Source: Daedaleopsis sinensis (lineage: Eukaryota > Basidiomycota > Agaricomycetes > Polyporales > Polyporaceae). From it: a stretch of DNA of 64,000 nucleotides. Of the stretch, positions 1-12,300 are shown one piece after another (within the stretch, counting starts at the first letter, position 1; the number at the start of each line of letters is the position of its first letter). Made by a program: the position numbers and the translations under genes. Under the pieces are notes generated by a model. The model was not told the origin of the DNA and ran no database searches. It saw only the letters and a list, made by a program, of their open reading frames with translations. The stretch lies in the NCBI GenBank assembly GCA_033807695.1, contig CM066306.1, positions 124,001-188,000 of the forward strand, written 5' to 3'.

Positions 1-168
1 GTGCGAGTATGCGATCTTGACATTCTTGTTCTCGCCGATGAAGCTTTCGTACGCGACCGTCTCCTTCGCGCACTCGGTCGTGGGCGGCGAGCTGATGAGG
101 CCTGCGGCGGACGCACCGGAAGTTGCGAGGAACGACGCGACGAGTGGGAGAAGCGAGAAGAATTGCAT
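1..168 (-). CDS. Secreted protein, N-terminus only (runs off left edge)
   Basis: The first 56 codons read leftwards from an ATG at 168-166 and leave the window. The start MQFFSLLPLVASFLATSGAS is a textbook signal peptide: short polar start, a hydrophobic core, then small residues. A plausible cleavage lies just after the Ala-Ser-Ala-Ala stretch. The mature start contains one Cys and no domain I recognise. A TATA-like box lies 93 bp upstream. The product is therefore probably exported, but its function cannot be told from this fragment. Confidence 0.6.
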   Translation of the reverse strand, partial: MQFFSLLPLVASFLATSGASAAGLISSPPTTECAKETVAYESFIGENKNVKIAYSH

Positions 169-260
169 CGTCCTAGAGAGATCTGGAGGAAGTAGTAGCT
201 GTGAAAGGACTGCGCGGTGATCACTGGAAGCCCGAGGAGCGAGTAGGCTGGAGAGCTCTC

Positions 261-268
261 TCTTTATA
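261..268 (-). promoter_or_regulatory. TATA-like box of the secreted-protein gene
   Basis: On the minus strand the sequence reads TATAAAGA, about 93 bp before the ATG at 168. That spacing suits a fungal core promoter with a short 5' leader. It is a sequence match only. Confidence 0.4.
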
Positions 269-269
269 C

Positions 270-1020
270 CTGCGTCCACAACCTTCTCCGAATCAAAGGA
301 CGCTGAGGTGGAACCTTAATAGTGCGCTACAACTCACGAGGTCTAGACGTTTGACGTCCAAGGGGCATGTGGACGGAGCCTAGGTGACATCGGCCGTCTT
401 GCCGTCGTATGCCGTCTGTGAGCTGAGCGGGTATGAAACACCAGAAAACGTCAGATGGCCGTTGAACGTGCGCATCGCACGACGACGGTACATGAGGGTA
501 CCTTCGCTGTACGCGTCCAATTGCCCAGCTTGTACTCATCGGAAACAATACGCAGTACATCGGACGGGGATATGTAGCCGAATCGTGGACCGGGCCCGCT
601 GTCTAAGGATAAGAATTTAGCACAGCAGCAGCGGAAGGGGGCCTGGTGCTCCGTACGCCAATGCTGAATTCGTCCTCGTGTGCCCGCGACCTGAAAAGTA
701 GCCACAGCGGGGATTGCAGTCCGGATCTTACGGCAAATGTAATCCGGAGGCGGTGTGCGTTGTCGAACGACTGACTGGTAACGTCGTCAATCAGAGAAAG
801 AACCTGACAGGATGAAGCGCTGAGATGCTGCCAGTGGTACCAGCGTGATGTACATAGCTCAGAATAATTCCCCAGCTCCTAGAAGTAAAGTACATAAACA
901 GGCAAGGTTTGTTAACACGCGTTCGCGCGACCTCCGCCACCCAACGTGAGCATGCTGGAGCGTGGTGTGGCCTAGGCCCTATTGCGAAAGGACGGGGAAC
1001 AGCTCCAAGACTGTGATTAC
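270..1020. other. Intergenic region, no gene seen
   Basis: Only short overlapping frames occur here, with no splice-consistent coding path, RNA gene or clear repeat. It separates the secreted-protein promoter from the 3' end of the O-methyltransferase relic. Confidence 0.5.
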
Positions 1021-1022
1021 CG

Positions 1023-2857
1023 TCAGTAGCTGAACATGGAGCGCAGGCGAAGTGGGGACGACATACTGCTCGTTGAACCGCGTGTGGGATAGATGCGGTT
1101 GAGCTCGAAACCCGACGCCTGGATGATCTGCCGGAAGTTGTCGGCGGTACGTTCGAGGGCGTTGAGCAGGTTGTTCATGAGCTGCACCAATGCCGATAAG
1201 ATGAGAACTATGGGCATCTTGAGAACGAACCACCGCTTACGATGTCGCATTGGTGCGCGGACTTGGAAGCAAAGCCGCCGTTCTGAGGGATAGGGTACGG
1301 TGCTTTGATGGACTTGAACGGCTGTCGACGAGCGAGCACGAACGATCAGCAATGTATCTTGAATGCGCCGGGTCATGCTGTGCGACTCACCGCGTTGTTG
1401 TCGATCGACTCGAAGATCTTCTCGAGAGGTATGTCGCTCGGCTCAGTAGGAATTGCCTCGACCATGACGCAATCTGCGATGAGCACTGAAAGGGAATTCG
1501 GTTAATCACGACCCGACATAGCTCGATATGGGCGAGACTTCATACCTCGAGAAGTTGGATGGCAGGACGCGCGGATACCCCGAGAATCTTAATCGCGAAT
1601 CTGAACAGGCGACTTATTCAGCGGTCCGTGAGGGGACTCCTCGAGCTACGTGCTTACTCGTCACTCCAGTCATCTACACAGAATCGGGACCCGTGTAAGT
1701 AAGAGCATCGCCGCGACAAACGTGAGTTGGACTTACGAACTCGACCCTGCCGTCCTCGACCGCCTTCGGGAACGGACGAGCCCAGTACAGCTTCCCTGTG
1801 TCGAGGTGCTGCGAGCGATCTTGAAGCACGACCTTGAACCCGGGCAGCTTGTCGTAGACGGTCTTCAGGACGTGCAGCGAGACGGTTCCCTGTCCGGCGC
1901 CGACGTCGACGAAGGTCGTGTTCGCCGGGAGAGCGGCCCACGGGTAGTCCGCCTTGATGCCCGGCAAGCTCATGTAGCCTGGAGCAAGTTAGCACATACG
2001 CGCAGTCGCGAGATACAGATCAATCTCGCACCATGGCCCTCCATACTCTGCGCGAACCGCGCCAGGCGATCAGGCTCGTGCATGAACCAGTCCCAGAAGT
2101 CCTTGATGTGCGTCTTGCCCATCGAGTGCAGCCCACGGACGAGTGGCGCGACCTCGACCGTGCCATCCTCCAGCTGAGCGGGGTCCGTCATCTGCTCCAC
2201 CATCGCCGTGCCCGCGACAAGCGAGCTGTACGCGACAGGGTCTGCCCACGCCCACGACGGGGACCCGGTCGCATTGAGGAGCGCCCAGCGGAGCGGGGCA
2301 AACACGTCGGGCGAGGGCTCGATCCACCAGTGCTCGGTGCTGAGCGCTGAGCAGGCGGAGGCACCGCGCGAGTTTCTTCGGGTGGACCTTCTTGCCCTCC
2401 GGGAGCCGGGCAACGATCTCCTCGATGTGCAAGCCGGCGCTCTTCTCCTCGTCGGTCTTGAAGACGTCTCCACGAGGCCGATGTCCGCAGTGAGGATGTA
2501 CGCGCTCTGGTCGAGGGCTTGGGTGGACATGTCCTGAGGTACGCGTCAGAGCGAAAGTCAGGGATGGGGCGAACGTGATGTGCGCACTTAAGGCAGTGGG
2601 CACTCACAATCATAGCCGTGCCGACGTCCTGGACGAGCGCCTTTATCATGTTCGCGGACGCCATTGCGACCCGGCGGGCTTCGTGCAGTCGCGGGGCTGG
2701 GACGGCATCGAGGGAGTCGAGCGGGTGCCACTTCGGCTCGAGCGTGAACGTGGGCATATTTCCCGCCTTCAGCTCCGCTTCGATAGTCTGGATGGAGGTC
2801 GAGAGCACGGACAGGAGGCCCGGTGAGGAGAGGGGTGTGGGGTGTAGTGTCGGCCAT
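1023..2857 (-). pseudogene. O-methyltransferase, broken by frameshifts
   Basis: This is a relic of a fungal SAM-dependent O-methyltransferase (winged-helix dimerisation part followed by a Rossmann domain). Recognisable pieces, right to left: LEPKWHPLD near 2720; AYILTADIGLV near 2500; HIEEIVARLPEG near 2420 in a different frame; WWIEPSPDVFAP near 2320; the SAM-binding motif FVDVGAGQGTVSLHVL at about 1865-1910; LQDRSQHLD near 1815; then C-terminal exons with ADCVMVEAIP near 1470 and FRQIIQASGFEL near 1115. Three breaks are visible. The only good ATG (2857) is out of frame with the body. A 2-nt gain near 2468 and a 7-nt gain near 2335 shift the frame and then restore it. The segment between the SAM domain and the C-terminal exons (about 1500-1740), which should hold the FxHDYPDD-like region, is barely recognisable. 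It is probably non-functional; sequencing error is the alternative for the small indels. Confidence 0.7.
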
Positions 2858-2899
2858 GGTGCTCAGATTCAGAGAGAACGGTGGTCGAACTGCCAGTGG

Positions 2900-4398
2900 G
2901 GATAGAAACATCAATCGTCACGACGCGTGCTTTTCTACTTACCGTGCATGCCGCTTGGATGCAGGACTTGCCACCCAGGGGTTCACAAGTGATCCATCGG
3001 AAGTCTTCTAGTGCCATTAGCTGACCCTCTCAGTCTTCAGACCCTCTCTCATGAGTCTAGCGGGAGATATCCATGGACATATCCGTGTGTCGAAGGGTGA
3101 TCAAGACCCTCGTAGGTTTCACTGATGCTGTAAGTAGTCAAACATATCAGAAAAAGGCCTGCACAAGTAGGGTAGTACAGTACTTATCGCTATACTGTAA
3201 TAGTGGCTCTACTTATGGACTCAGATTGATGAGCGGAATGCAAGCAGAATGATTGACGCCTTCGCCCTTCCGTATCCACCAAGTCATAGGGCTTCACATA
3301 GGCAGTCGCAGAAGAAGTCGGTAGTCACAGGAGCTTATACTTGTGCTGAGACTTACTTACGCGCCCGCATGCTAATCGCTCCGTATCCCACGGGCGAGGA
3401 GAGGAGGAGGAGGAGAAGGAGGAGGAGGAGGAAGTTCGACGAGCGTGAGTAAAGAGCTGTATGGCGAGATATGATTTATAGCTTACGAGGTTGATCATGA
3501 ACCCAGTACATATAATCTGATGGCGTATGATCTGAGTCCGCACGGGTAAGCATGTCTGAGCAGCGAAAGAGGAGGAGGACTGAGGAGGAGCGTTAGGCTC
3601 GTTCCCAGCCTGTTCGGTGGATCGAGATTCAAACTTCTCCGTTGTGAGGATCACCGAACAAGAGCTTGCCTCCCTTCGAACCCCACTGATCCCATCATGA
3701 CCCGGGAGGCAAGCTCGCAGTACAGACCGGATACGAGTCTACCTGATGTCGAAGAGTGTCGAAGGGTGGACATTCAAACATGCTCACGAGTGTCGTGCAA
3801 TCCCGGTTCTTGGTCATGAAGATCGTTTGTACGCTGTCAGCGCAACGGTGTAGTACCCGGTATTACTGTAAAGGTCGTCCGTTGCGTTGTTCGCCCTACA
3901 TGGATGAACATTACATGGCTGATTTCAGCAGAACGATAGTTAATATGTTGACGCACCCTTACAGCAAAAGATCGACTGTCGTGTTTGGGGAAGAGTAGGG
4001 AAGAGCTTGGACGCGGACGTGGGTGGGTGTGGACGCGCGCCGCCGGAGCTGCGCGATCTCGCCCTTCGGCCTCGTCCCGCTCACGAAGAGCGTGTCGGGG
4101 GGCAGCCTCGGGTCCGCGCACTCGGCGCGGGCGGGCGTGGTGTCGCCTGACAGTGTCGTCCTTGAGCTCGCTGAGGTCGCACCTGCGAGTTATTATAACC
4201 TAGTACGAGCACTGAGAGAGAGTCCAGATGAATACATAGCAGCGGACAGCCTGCAGGGGACGAATAGGTTACAGTGGAGAGACGAGACCAGCACTATCAT
4301 AATATGGACCACGGTCGTCCACGAGGCGGGGGCATAGTCAAAAGAAACAGGAGAAGTTGAGAGGAGACATTGTGCTAGCTACTAGTGCCATGCAAAGG
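2900..4398. other. Intergenic, with a GC-rich coding-like scrap
   Basis: No gene is supported. At about 3985-4190 the GC content jumps. The minus strand there holds a short open stretch (CADPRLPPDTLFVSGTRPKG) with protein-like composition but no start or continuation. It may be a captured exon fragment. Confidence 0.35.
3395..3433. repeat. GAG-rich microsatellite
   Basis: A near-perfect (GAG)n run of about 39 bp with one AAG interruption. Confidence 0.85.
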
Positions 4399-5577
4399 TT
4401 ATATCAGGCCCTGTGGTTCCCCACGGGCTGACATACGACCTATGCAGTCGGGATCAAGTTCCACATTCGGCGTATATCCCTCGCTCTCGCGCATGGATTC
4501 ATCCTCCATGAGCTTCACGTGTTGTGTGCGTAGCGACTCCGGTTGGCTCACGCACGTCGAGCTCGACGAGACACTGTCAGACGTACCAGTGCGGAGGACA
4601 CGCTTGACGTCGTCGCTCCGCATGACGCCGTTCTTCCTGACGCTATTCTTCCCGTGTTCCAGCTGCGTGACAGATGCAGAGGAGAGCCCGCGTGACGCGA
4701 GGTAGCGTTTCGTGTGGCGGGCATACTGTGAGGATTGGTGGCGTTTCTTCGGTCGATGAGCGAAACCCCGATGCCCGAGTTGGGCGATGTGGCCTGACGA
4801 TCGTTTGCTAACGGTTGAGATAGAAGTAGTGGGCGGGTCCACGATAGCTGTGGGTGACTCGGAGGCTAATGCTAGCGCAGAAGATGACGAGGGCGTTGGA
4901 GATAAATGGTTCGGATGATCGCTGGCGACCGCTACGCCTATACTGGCATCTGCGCGTTTCGGGGTTCATCAAACTCACGATGTAGCATGAATGTAACGAT
5001 GGTACACACCTGGTAGCGCGGTATCCACAGCGTCATGAACCTCACTAGATGGTGTGTCTGAGTTCCTCACGCGGGCGAGTTCTTCAGTGGCGGTGGCCTA
5101 AGAGACTCATCAGTGTGAGGTCAAGCTGACGAGCAGGTAGCAAGCCTACGGATATCTTCGCCCTCAATTTCAGCGCCACAGCCCCGAGATCGGAGAGCTT
5201 CTTCGATAGCCCGTTGCACATGCACTCTATCTGCTGCCACAGCAATGTCGCACAGTATGTCCTCATTCGACGCAGCTCAGCTGCATGGCGCACACTGTCG
5301 CCAGAGTGGCGGTAAGTAGCTCAACACTGTGTGGCGCAATAATAGGATCGGCGCACTTGGCAAGACGCTCCCTGAAGTAAAAAGCAGTCATGGGGTCACG
5401 AAATGTGCCCTGTTCTTCGAGAGAGAGAAGGAAACCTTCGGTCTGTGTGATGATGTCGTCGAGGTAACGCAACTGGGCTGCAGGCAGCCTATTCTTGATG
5501 AATTTCGTAAGTATCGGAATGAGCGCCAAGACGCCGAGGATTCCCAGCGATAGGTTTACGGCGTCGCAAGAGGACAT
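4399..5577 (-). CDS. Hypothetical protein with N-terminal membrane anchor
   Basis: The start MSSCDAVNLSLGILGVLALI at 5577 gives a hydrophobic helix in the first 30 residues, followed by an amphipathic helical stretch (LRYLDDIITQTEGFLLSLEE). This resembles a lineage-specific Agaricomycete family of short, membrane-anchored helical proteins. A second exon probably starts near 5240 after an AG acceptor and encodes QIECMCNGLSKKLSDLGAVA. The C-terminal exon (about 4930-4399) is Ser/Thr-rich and basic, ending near an acidic DDESMRESEG-like patch. Exon joins are not fully resolved. No enzymatic motif is present and the function is unknown. It could also be two unrelated open frames. Confidence 0.4.
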
Positions 5578-5599
5578 GTTTGGAGGAGGATACGGCACT

Positions 5600-6354
5600 T
5601 GGAAGATCGAGCCACTGCGAAGAACCGCAGCCTCTTCACAGGTCGGATGGATATGTGGGGGGAATGTGGACGGTCAAGGAGGGACATGGCGAGACTAGGT
5701 TCAATGCGAGCTTCTTATGCGCGGGTCCCAGGCCATTTCCTCGAGGCCTCTGGGAAGATCTGATGCATGAGGCCTGATCAAGACATGGCTAGAAGACGGT
5801 TTGGCAAGCAGCGAGGAGTCGGAAGTCGGAGTCGCTGCACGAACTTGTTCAAGTTAACACAGCCATGAGCGGTGCTACAAGTAAGGTTCGCACCTGCCTT
5901 TTACGGACTTGTGAGGTGATCGCGATGCTTCGCACGCTAGGCCCGATTCCACCCGAGCTGCCACGAGCACGATAACTTTGGGTTGAAAGCACAGTAATAT
6001 ACATGCGAGTGGAGGCTATCACGGAGCCTGAGCGAAAAGAAAAACAGAGGTGTAGAGAAGAGCTGTAGCACAGGGAGCGATTTGACGATTGCGCACAATG
6101 TGGCATTCAACCAAACTTGAGGATGTCGTTACGAGAGACAGGTAGTTTTTGAGTTGATCGTCGGTTGGACGAAGGCAGGCTGCTGACGACCGTTGAGATT
6201 GAAGACAGGCTCCTGCACACGTTGTCGTCGAATAGCGCGCTGGAGGCAAAGGTGCAATGTTGAGTAAATACTGCGGGGGAGTACGTGCACACTAAGCCGC
6301 GGAAGCGAAGAGCTGCGGACCGTACCTTGACAGCAGGTGACAGACCCGTCCGCG
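5600..6354. other. Region downstream of the Helitron replicase, no gene
   Basis: No coding path is supported. The 3' end of the Helitron (a hairpin followed by CTRR on the minus strand) should lie in or left of this stretch, but I could not pick it out with confidence. Confidence 0.35.
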
Positions 6355-9300
6355 TCAACTTGTGTGAGCCGTTGTGGCCGCCTCTGGAAGCAAGGCTGTA
6401 GATGTGCGTGGAGGGCTCCTAAGTCTGTAGATGAAGTGGCTAGCGCCTCGTCCACGGGCAGAGCCTAGCCACGAGGAATTGTAGTGTCCAACCTCCTGAA
6501 TACAGAATCGCTTCGTGGCATCGCCGTCGTGGTACCAGAAACAACCGTCGGGGTCGATATAACGACAGGTGTAGTGTTGGAAGCCGTGGTAGATCACCCC
6601 GCATAAATCGTAGTCAGCACGTACAGCATCCTGTTCAATGTGAACGTACCTGTCTGGAACGAGACCGAGTACCGTGCTGTTTTCGAAAACAAGAAGTGGA
6701 GGTGGTCGGACAATCGTCATCCCAACTTCCATGTTTGAGCCGCAATTGTCGCAGCAGGTCTGGGTCCGTTTATGGAGCAAGGTTGAGATGTAATCCTGCA
6801 CGGGAGCAGACCGTACGTCAGGGAAGGTGTTCCGAACCCAATTCACTGTAGGCAGCCACAGGTAGCACCTTGCGATCTCAGGTAAGTTTGAGGACACGTG
6901 CAGACACTGCTTGCAGCTCCCTATGGGAACAGCGAACTCTGAGGGGCACATCAGCAGCATGCGGGTTACATGTGAAAGCGAAATACCGGCATTAGACCGG
7001 CGCGGAAACGAGACGGGATCCAGGACTTGTAGAATGTCTCGCAGTTTATTGCGGCCAGACTCCAGTTGCGAGGGGGAGCGTGGGACGGATTGGAATGCAG
7101 AGGCAACTACGTCCATCAAGCCATTCCCGGGGCACAATGTCGACGTCCAGTGGGGGCCGTAGTCCGATGCTAGGTTCCATAACACGGTCAGCAGTGAATC
7201 GAATGCACAGCTGGGGTCAGCCGCATCCCACACGAGCCCCAATCGAACAGGAACAGATAATCGTGCCACAGAAGGGGCGACAGCAGGTACCGGAAGATCG
7301 TAAGCTGACTGGTCGACTGCTGCCATGGGATTGTTTCGCTTCTTCCGAGAGGTGGAGGCGGTCCAAGCCTCACTCGGGCGTTTCTTGGAGCCCGACTGCT
7401 GTGGTTCAGAGCCAGAGGAATGTAGACAGTGATCCGGAGCTCCACTCTCGGCAGGGACGAGTTCATGATCTGCAGCCTGAGACCAGTCAAGGGCGGTAGG
7501 TACGGAAGAGGGTACGAAACGAACACCTTTCCACAAGCGATAGGTAGACAGCAGTGCAGACCGTGTGTGACCCTGGACTGAGTCCGGCAAATGCCCGGCA
7601 AGGGACAATCGGGTGATCTCGTCCAAGAGCTCGAGCTCTCGGAATTCCCGTTTGAGAGAGGCGGACAAACCCCCAGTAATCTTGGAGGAGTCGAAGCCGT
7701 CAATTATCAATGTGTCAAAAATAGAGGAGCTCCTGGACAAACACGTATATATTGACTGATGATTCCTGCAATGTTTCAAATGAACAACATTCCGAGCTCT
7801 TGTCCGACCTTGACTACCGAAATCGGTAAGCGCGAAGTTGGACAACACCATCACCTGCTCGCGCTGGACTGACACGACCAGGTCATCAACAGGCAATGTG
7901 CAGCGCACACTTCGGCGTGTCCGTGTCAGAGGGATAACATTCTCCTCTAGATCAGGCAACTGAACCCGTCTAGGAGGGTCGACAAGCTTCACAAACAACA
8001 CATCGAGGACGAGTTTGCCATTGACAGTGTGGGAGACCATGTCATGCACAACAGCTTCTGCGCCGTTGGTAGCACAAAGTTCTGTCGCCTCGTTGTACTT
8101 CAGCAACACGGGCATACCCACACAAAGTTCCAGCACCCCGGCATGATGCTGAGTCAGTGCGGGTGGAATCTCCCACAGTGCGGCCTGCAGAAGAGGCGAA
8201 ATATGGTTCGAGGTCCGGACGGGGTCGACTGTACTGGCGTACAATCTCTGAGCCTGACGAACGGAGGCACTGTCCACGTTCTTTCCCCATTTGTCGAGAG
8301 AGTGGAAACGGTATAAAGGCACATTGTGATCAGATGCAAACAAATGGGCTCTCACGGAGTTAATCGCGTCTCTGTGTGCATTCCGGGCGGTGATGACAGA
8401 CACATGCCTGAACTTTTCGGACATATGGGAAACATCTCCAGCACGTGGCCTGCATACCCGGGAAAGAAGGAGCTGGATATCTACAGGAGTGCAGCGAGCG
8501 TAACGCATGTTTTCTAATGCTGTTCGAAACATAGTGTCTTCCTTCGACATCCCACGCTGCCGCATGTTCTGGCGAAGGATTACAACAGTTGTAAACTGGT
8601 GCCACAAAGCTTTACCTAGCGCACATTTCTGGTGGAAATCAGATGCCGAAGATGACCACTTACTGACAGATGCGCTGTACAGAGCAGGGGCAGTCCCTGG
8701 GGGCGGTAGCTGAGCGAAGTCGCCGGCCAAGATTATACTTTTCCCCCCAAAACTGCGGGTAGGGTCGTTGAACGCCTTGGAGAGCTGAGTGTGGATGAGG
8801 AGCAGAGCCAAGCAGGAGATCATCGAGACTTCGTCGATGAACACCAAGTCTACTCGTTCCAAGCGGCCACGTATCTTCTCTAGTGCTTTCAGGGTAGCCA
8901 ATCCATCTTGATTAGAGTTTCCAAGTCCGAGCACAGAGTGGTATGTGGAACCGCCAACCAACGCGGCACTGGTACCAGTTGGACCGAGGACAATGAAGCG
9001 GTAGCCCTCTCCGCGCTTATCCAAAAAAGCCATCGTGGCAAGAAGAACCCGGGACTTCCCGGTACCTCCCATCCCCCCTAACCACATTCGGAGCTGTTCT
9101 TTCTCATGGTGATGCAAGTGTCGAGCAGGGATGATGAATGCCCGCATCTGTTCATCGTTCAAACTGAACTCCTCAATCACGTCGTGTAACAATAGGATAT
9201 GTGGATCTTGGGGTCCCCGTGAGATATCCACTTTGTTCCGACGCAGTGCGTCAAGCTCTTCCAACGTGACCTCGCGTACAATGCCAGTTTCGGATAGGAA

Positions 9301-12300
9301 CGGTGAATGTGGCGAAGGTGCGTCCGGGTTGGAAGGAGTGTACTGCTCGTTGCTGACCCCCTTCATCCTGTTTAGCACAACCTGACGCGCAGCTTGAACA
9401 TCTGCCTTCCATTTCGCAGGAGAACGGTAAATGGTGTGTTGACCTCTAGGAAAAGCAGTGAGCCCAGCATCTGGAGTAGACATGGACTGATTGCCCAATA
9501 GCACATCCTTCACATGTTCCATCTCATGTCGATTCTTTGCGGTGCGTTTGCCAATGCCGCCATCCTCAATCAGTGCCTGAAGAGTGTCTTCGGTGTGTTC
9601 CCAAAAGCAGTCATCTACCAAGTCTGCCTCACCCTCGGGATCCCCGTTCTGATCCAGTGGCACAGGTAGTTCTGACTGAGACCCAGTTCTATCCGCCCGA
9701 CGCATCGCAGAGTAATCGTCGCGGCTGTCCAAGCACTCGTACATCACATTCATATTACGCATGACAGAAAGGTGATCAGGTGCGAAAACCGTGCCGTTAA
9801 AAGTGGATTCCCAGCTGACTCCCTCGGATCGTAGATCGGAGGGGGATCGCCATCCACCGGGCTTGAACAGTACGAGCATTGTGAAGCAATATTCCTCTCG
9901 ATCACCACGGTCTGGTCGGGGAAGCGGCGCGCCCGTGAAGTTGAGGGTGTACCTGTTTCCTACCGTGCGCTCATAGACAGCATGGGTGGTGATGAGACTG
10001 TGCGGGCGCAGGAAACGGTGAAATTTTAGACCGCTACCCACGGACCCCGACTTCGGTGTTTGGTCCAGGTCATCGTCAGACTCATCGCTGCCACCGGAGT
10101 TGCTGCCGGAGTCACTGCCGTCGCTACCGATCACGTCTGGCTCGAGCTCATCCACATTGACGTCTGTGAGTACTCGAGCAGACACCTTCCGCACGTCAAC
10201 GGCTGTCATGTACTCATATAGGGACATACACTCAAAGCGGGCAGGGCGACAAGTGTAGTCTTGAACCTTGCTGATCTGGACAACACCTTGTTCCGTGTGG
10301 CCTAACATCACGCGGTCGCCAGCCGGTTCTCGTAGGGAGCTGTCACCATCCTCGGAAACACTGTCGTTCAGCGGGCGAGCAGTCCGACAGTAAGCACTCC
10401 AGTAGAATACCTTGAAGACATGGTCTGTGTAATGATCTGGATTACCCAACAGGTATGCACAAGCAGCTGGGCCTCCAGTCTCGGCCGATGCAGAAAGCGC
10501 ATTCACTACTTTCACTACCACAGATCGTGCCACATCCCCTTTCACGAAGTCGCCACCTGATATAATGTCGGTGTGGCGATGAAGCACGCTCCGGACTGTA
10601 TCGAAGAATGACTCGGTCGAAAGCTTTGTCTTCGTCACGTAGTCTGTCACGTAGGCCACAATCGCCTTGACCTGAGTGCCCGACAACAGACAGGTCACGT
10701 CATGGTTGCAGCGAAGCAAATGAGACAGAACAGGGTGGTATGTGTTGATCCACGCGTTCTCTTTCGCGAACCTGATAGCACCGCTCGTTCTGTCAACCAT
10801 CGTGGCCGGGTACAATTCACGCGGAAACCTTGCCCTGCAAAAAGGTGGATTTCCTTTCCAACAGCCCTTCCCGTGATTCGAGTCATGGCGGTTGGAGACA
10901 AACACAACCTCGTCTGCGTCGCGGAGCATTGACTGATGCCACTGGTCATTGGGGGTCCCTACAGACAAAGCAGGAGGTACAGGGAGCATTGTGGCAGGGT
11001 CCCGAACGCCAGGCCGCATGCGCGTTCGGACTCGAGCAGCCCCCCATCTGTCCTCAACGTACTGAGTTTCTAGACGGTCACGTAAGTCGCTTTCTGGGGT
11101 CACGCTGTAGGAGCCAACATGACAAGATTCTAGCCACTCCAGAACCGAACTCTCGAAGGAGTTATCTGCCAACAGTCGGTCGCGTAGATCCTGGGGGCTA
11201 ATTGCACCTTTGATCCACAATAACATGTGCAAATGCAGGGTAAGTCTTCCTTGTGCCTCCACTGTACCATAATAGGCGTCTGTCTCGCCGAATAATCCAG
11301 CTTCTCCACTTCCCGCTCGCAGCACAGTGCTGAGAAAGGTCCGGACCATTAGGTTAAAAAACTTCGCAGCACCGACGGGATTAGAGGCGATTGCCCGTAG
11401 CCGATCGTCGGACGAACGAATGGAGGGCGCATACTCAGTAAGATCAATACGTTCACCGCAGTAATACAAGCAAATAGGATGTTTGAAATCCGCAGGAGCG
11501 AAAGTCACGAAGAATACCGGCACACCTCTCCGGTAGATCAACGAGCGGATTTCGCTCCGCTGGTACTTTTTGCTGGTGGCAGAGCCCTGAACGTGGCCCG
11601 CTACACGGTCCACAATAGATATCAAGCTGAAGCACTCTTTCTCTGCGTCTGTTGTAGGCCGCACATGTTGACCAGCGGACGCTCTGGCGATGATGCTATC
11701 TAACGCCTCACGATCCACGTTCAATATTTTGTCCGCCACTGTGTCAAAAAAGCGCTTCTCTGTAAGCAGATACCCGCCGTGAGCAGAAGATCGGATTTGC
11801 ATGTGGTTAAATACTACAAAAGGATAACAACGGTCGGTCTGGAACCGCCGGTCAGCGTACAGCAGGTTCGAACGTACATGTGCCGCGTGGTCGAGGCGGA
11901 CTGCCATGCGGACATTTTCGAAGCCACCTAGACCGTAGGGATACAACCATGGGAACATACCCGGAAACAACGACGTGTTGTGGTATATAGTCTGTGGAGA
12001 ACGATCAGTTCCGTATGCCAGAGCCTTGCCACCGTCCTCGAAGTGACGGATGGCGCGTGCGATTTTAGCATCGTAGGACATGTCGACCAAATCCTCACCA
12101 GTCAGTGCATGAACTGTGAACGCGCATTGCCCATCCTCAACCGCACGCTCATTCATGGTCTCGTACGATGCCAAACCGCTGTCTGGACCGCCCTCTACGG
12201 TTCGCATGCGGATGACTTGGACCGGTGGAACATCCTCGGGATACTGGAGAAGGTTCTCCATGGAGATTCCAACATCACCGTACGAGTTGTGGTTATATTT

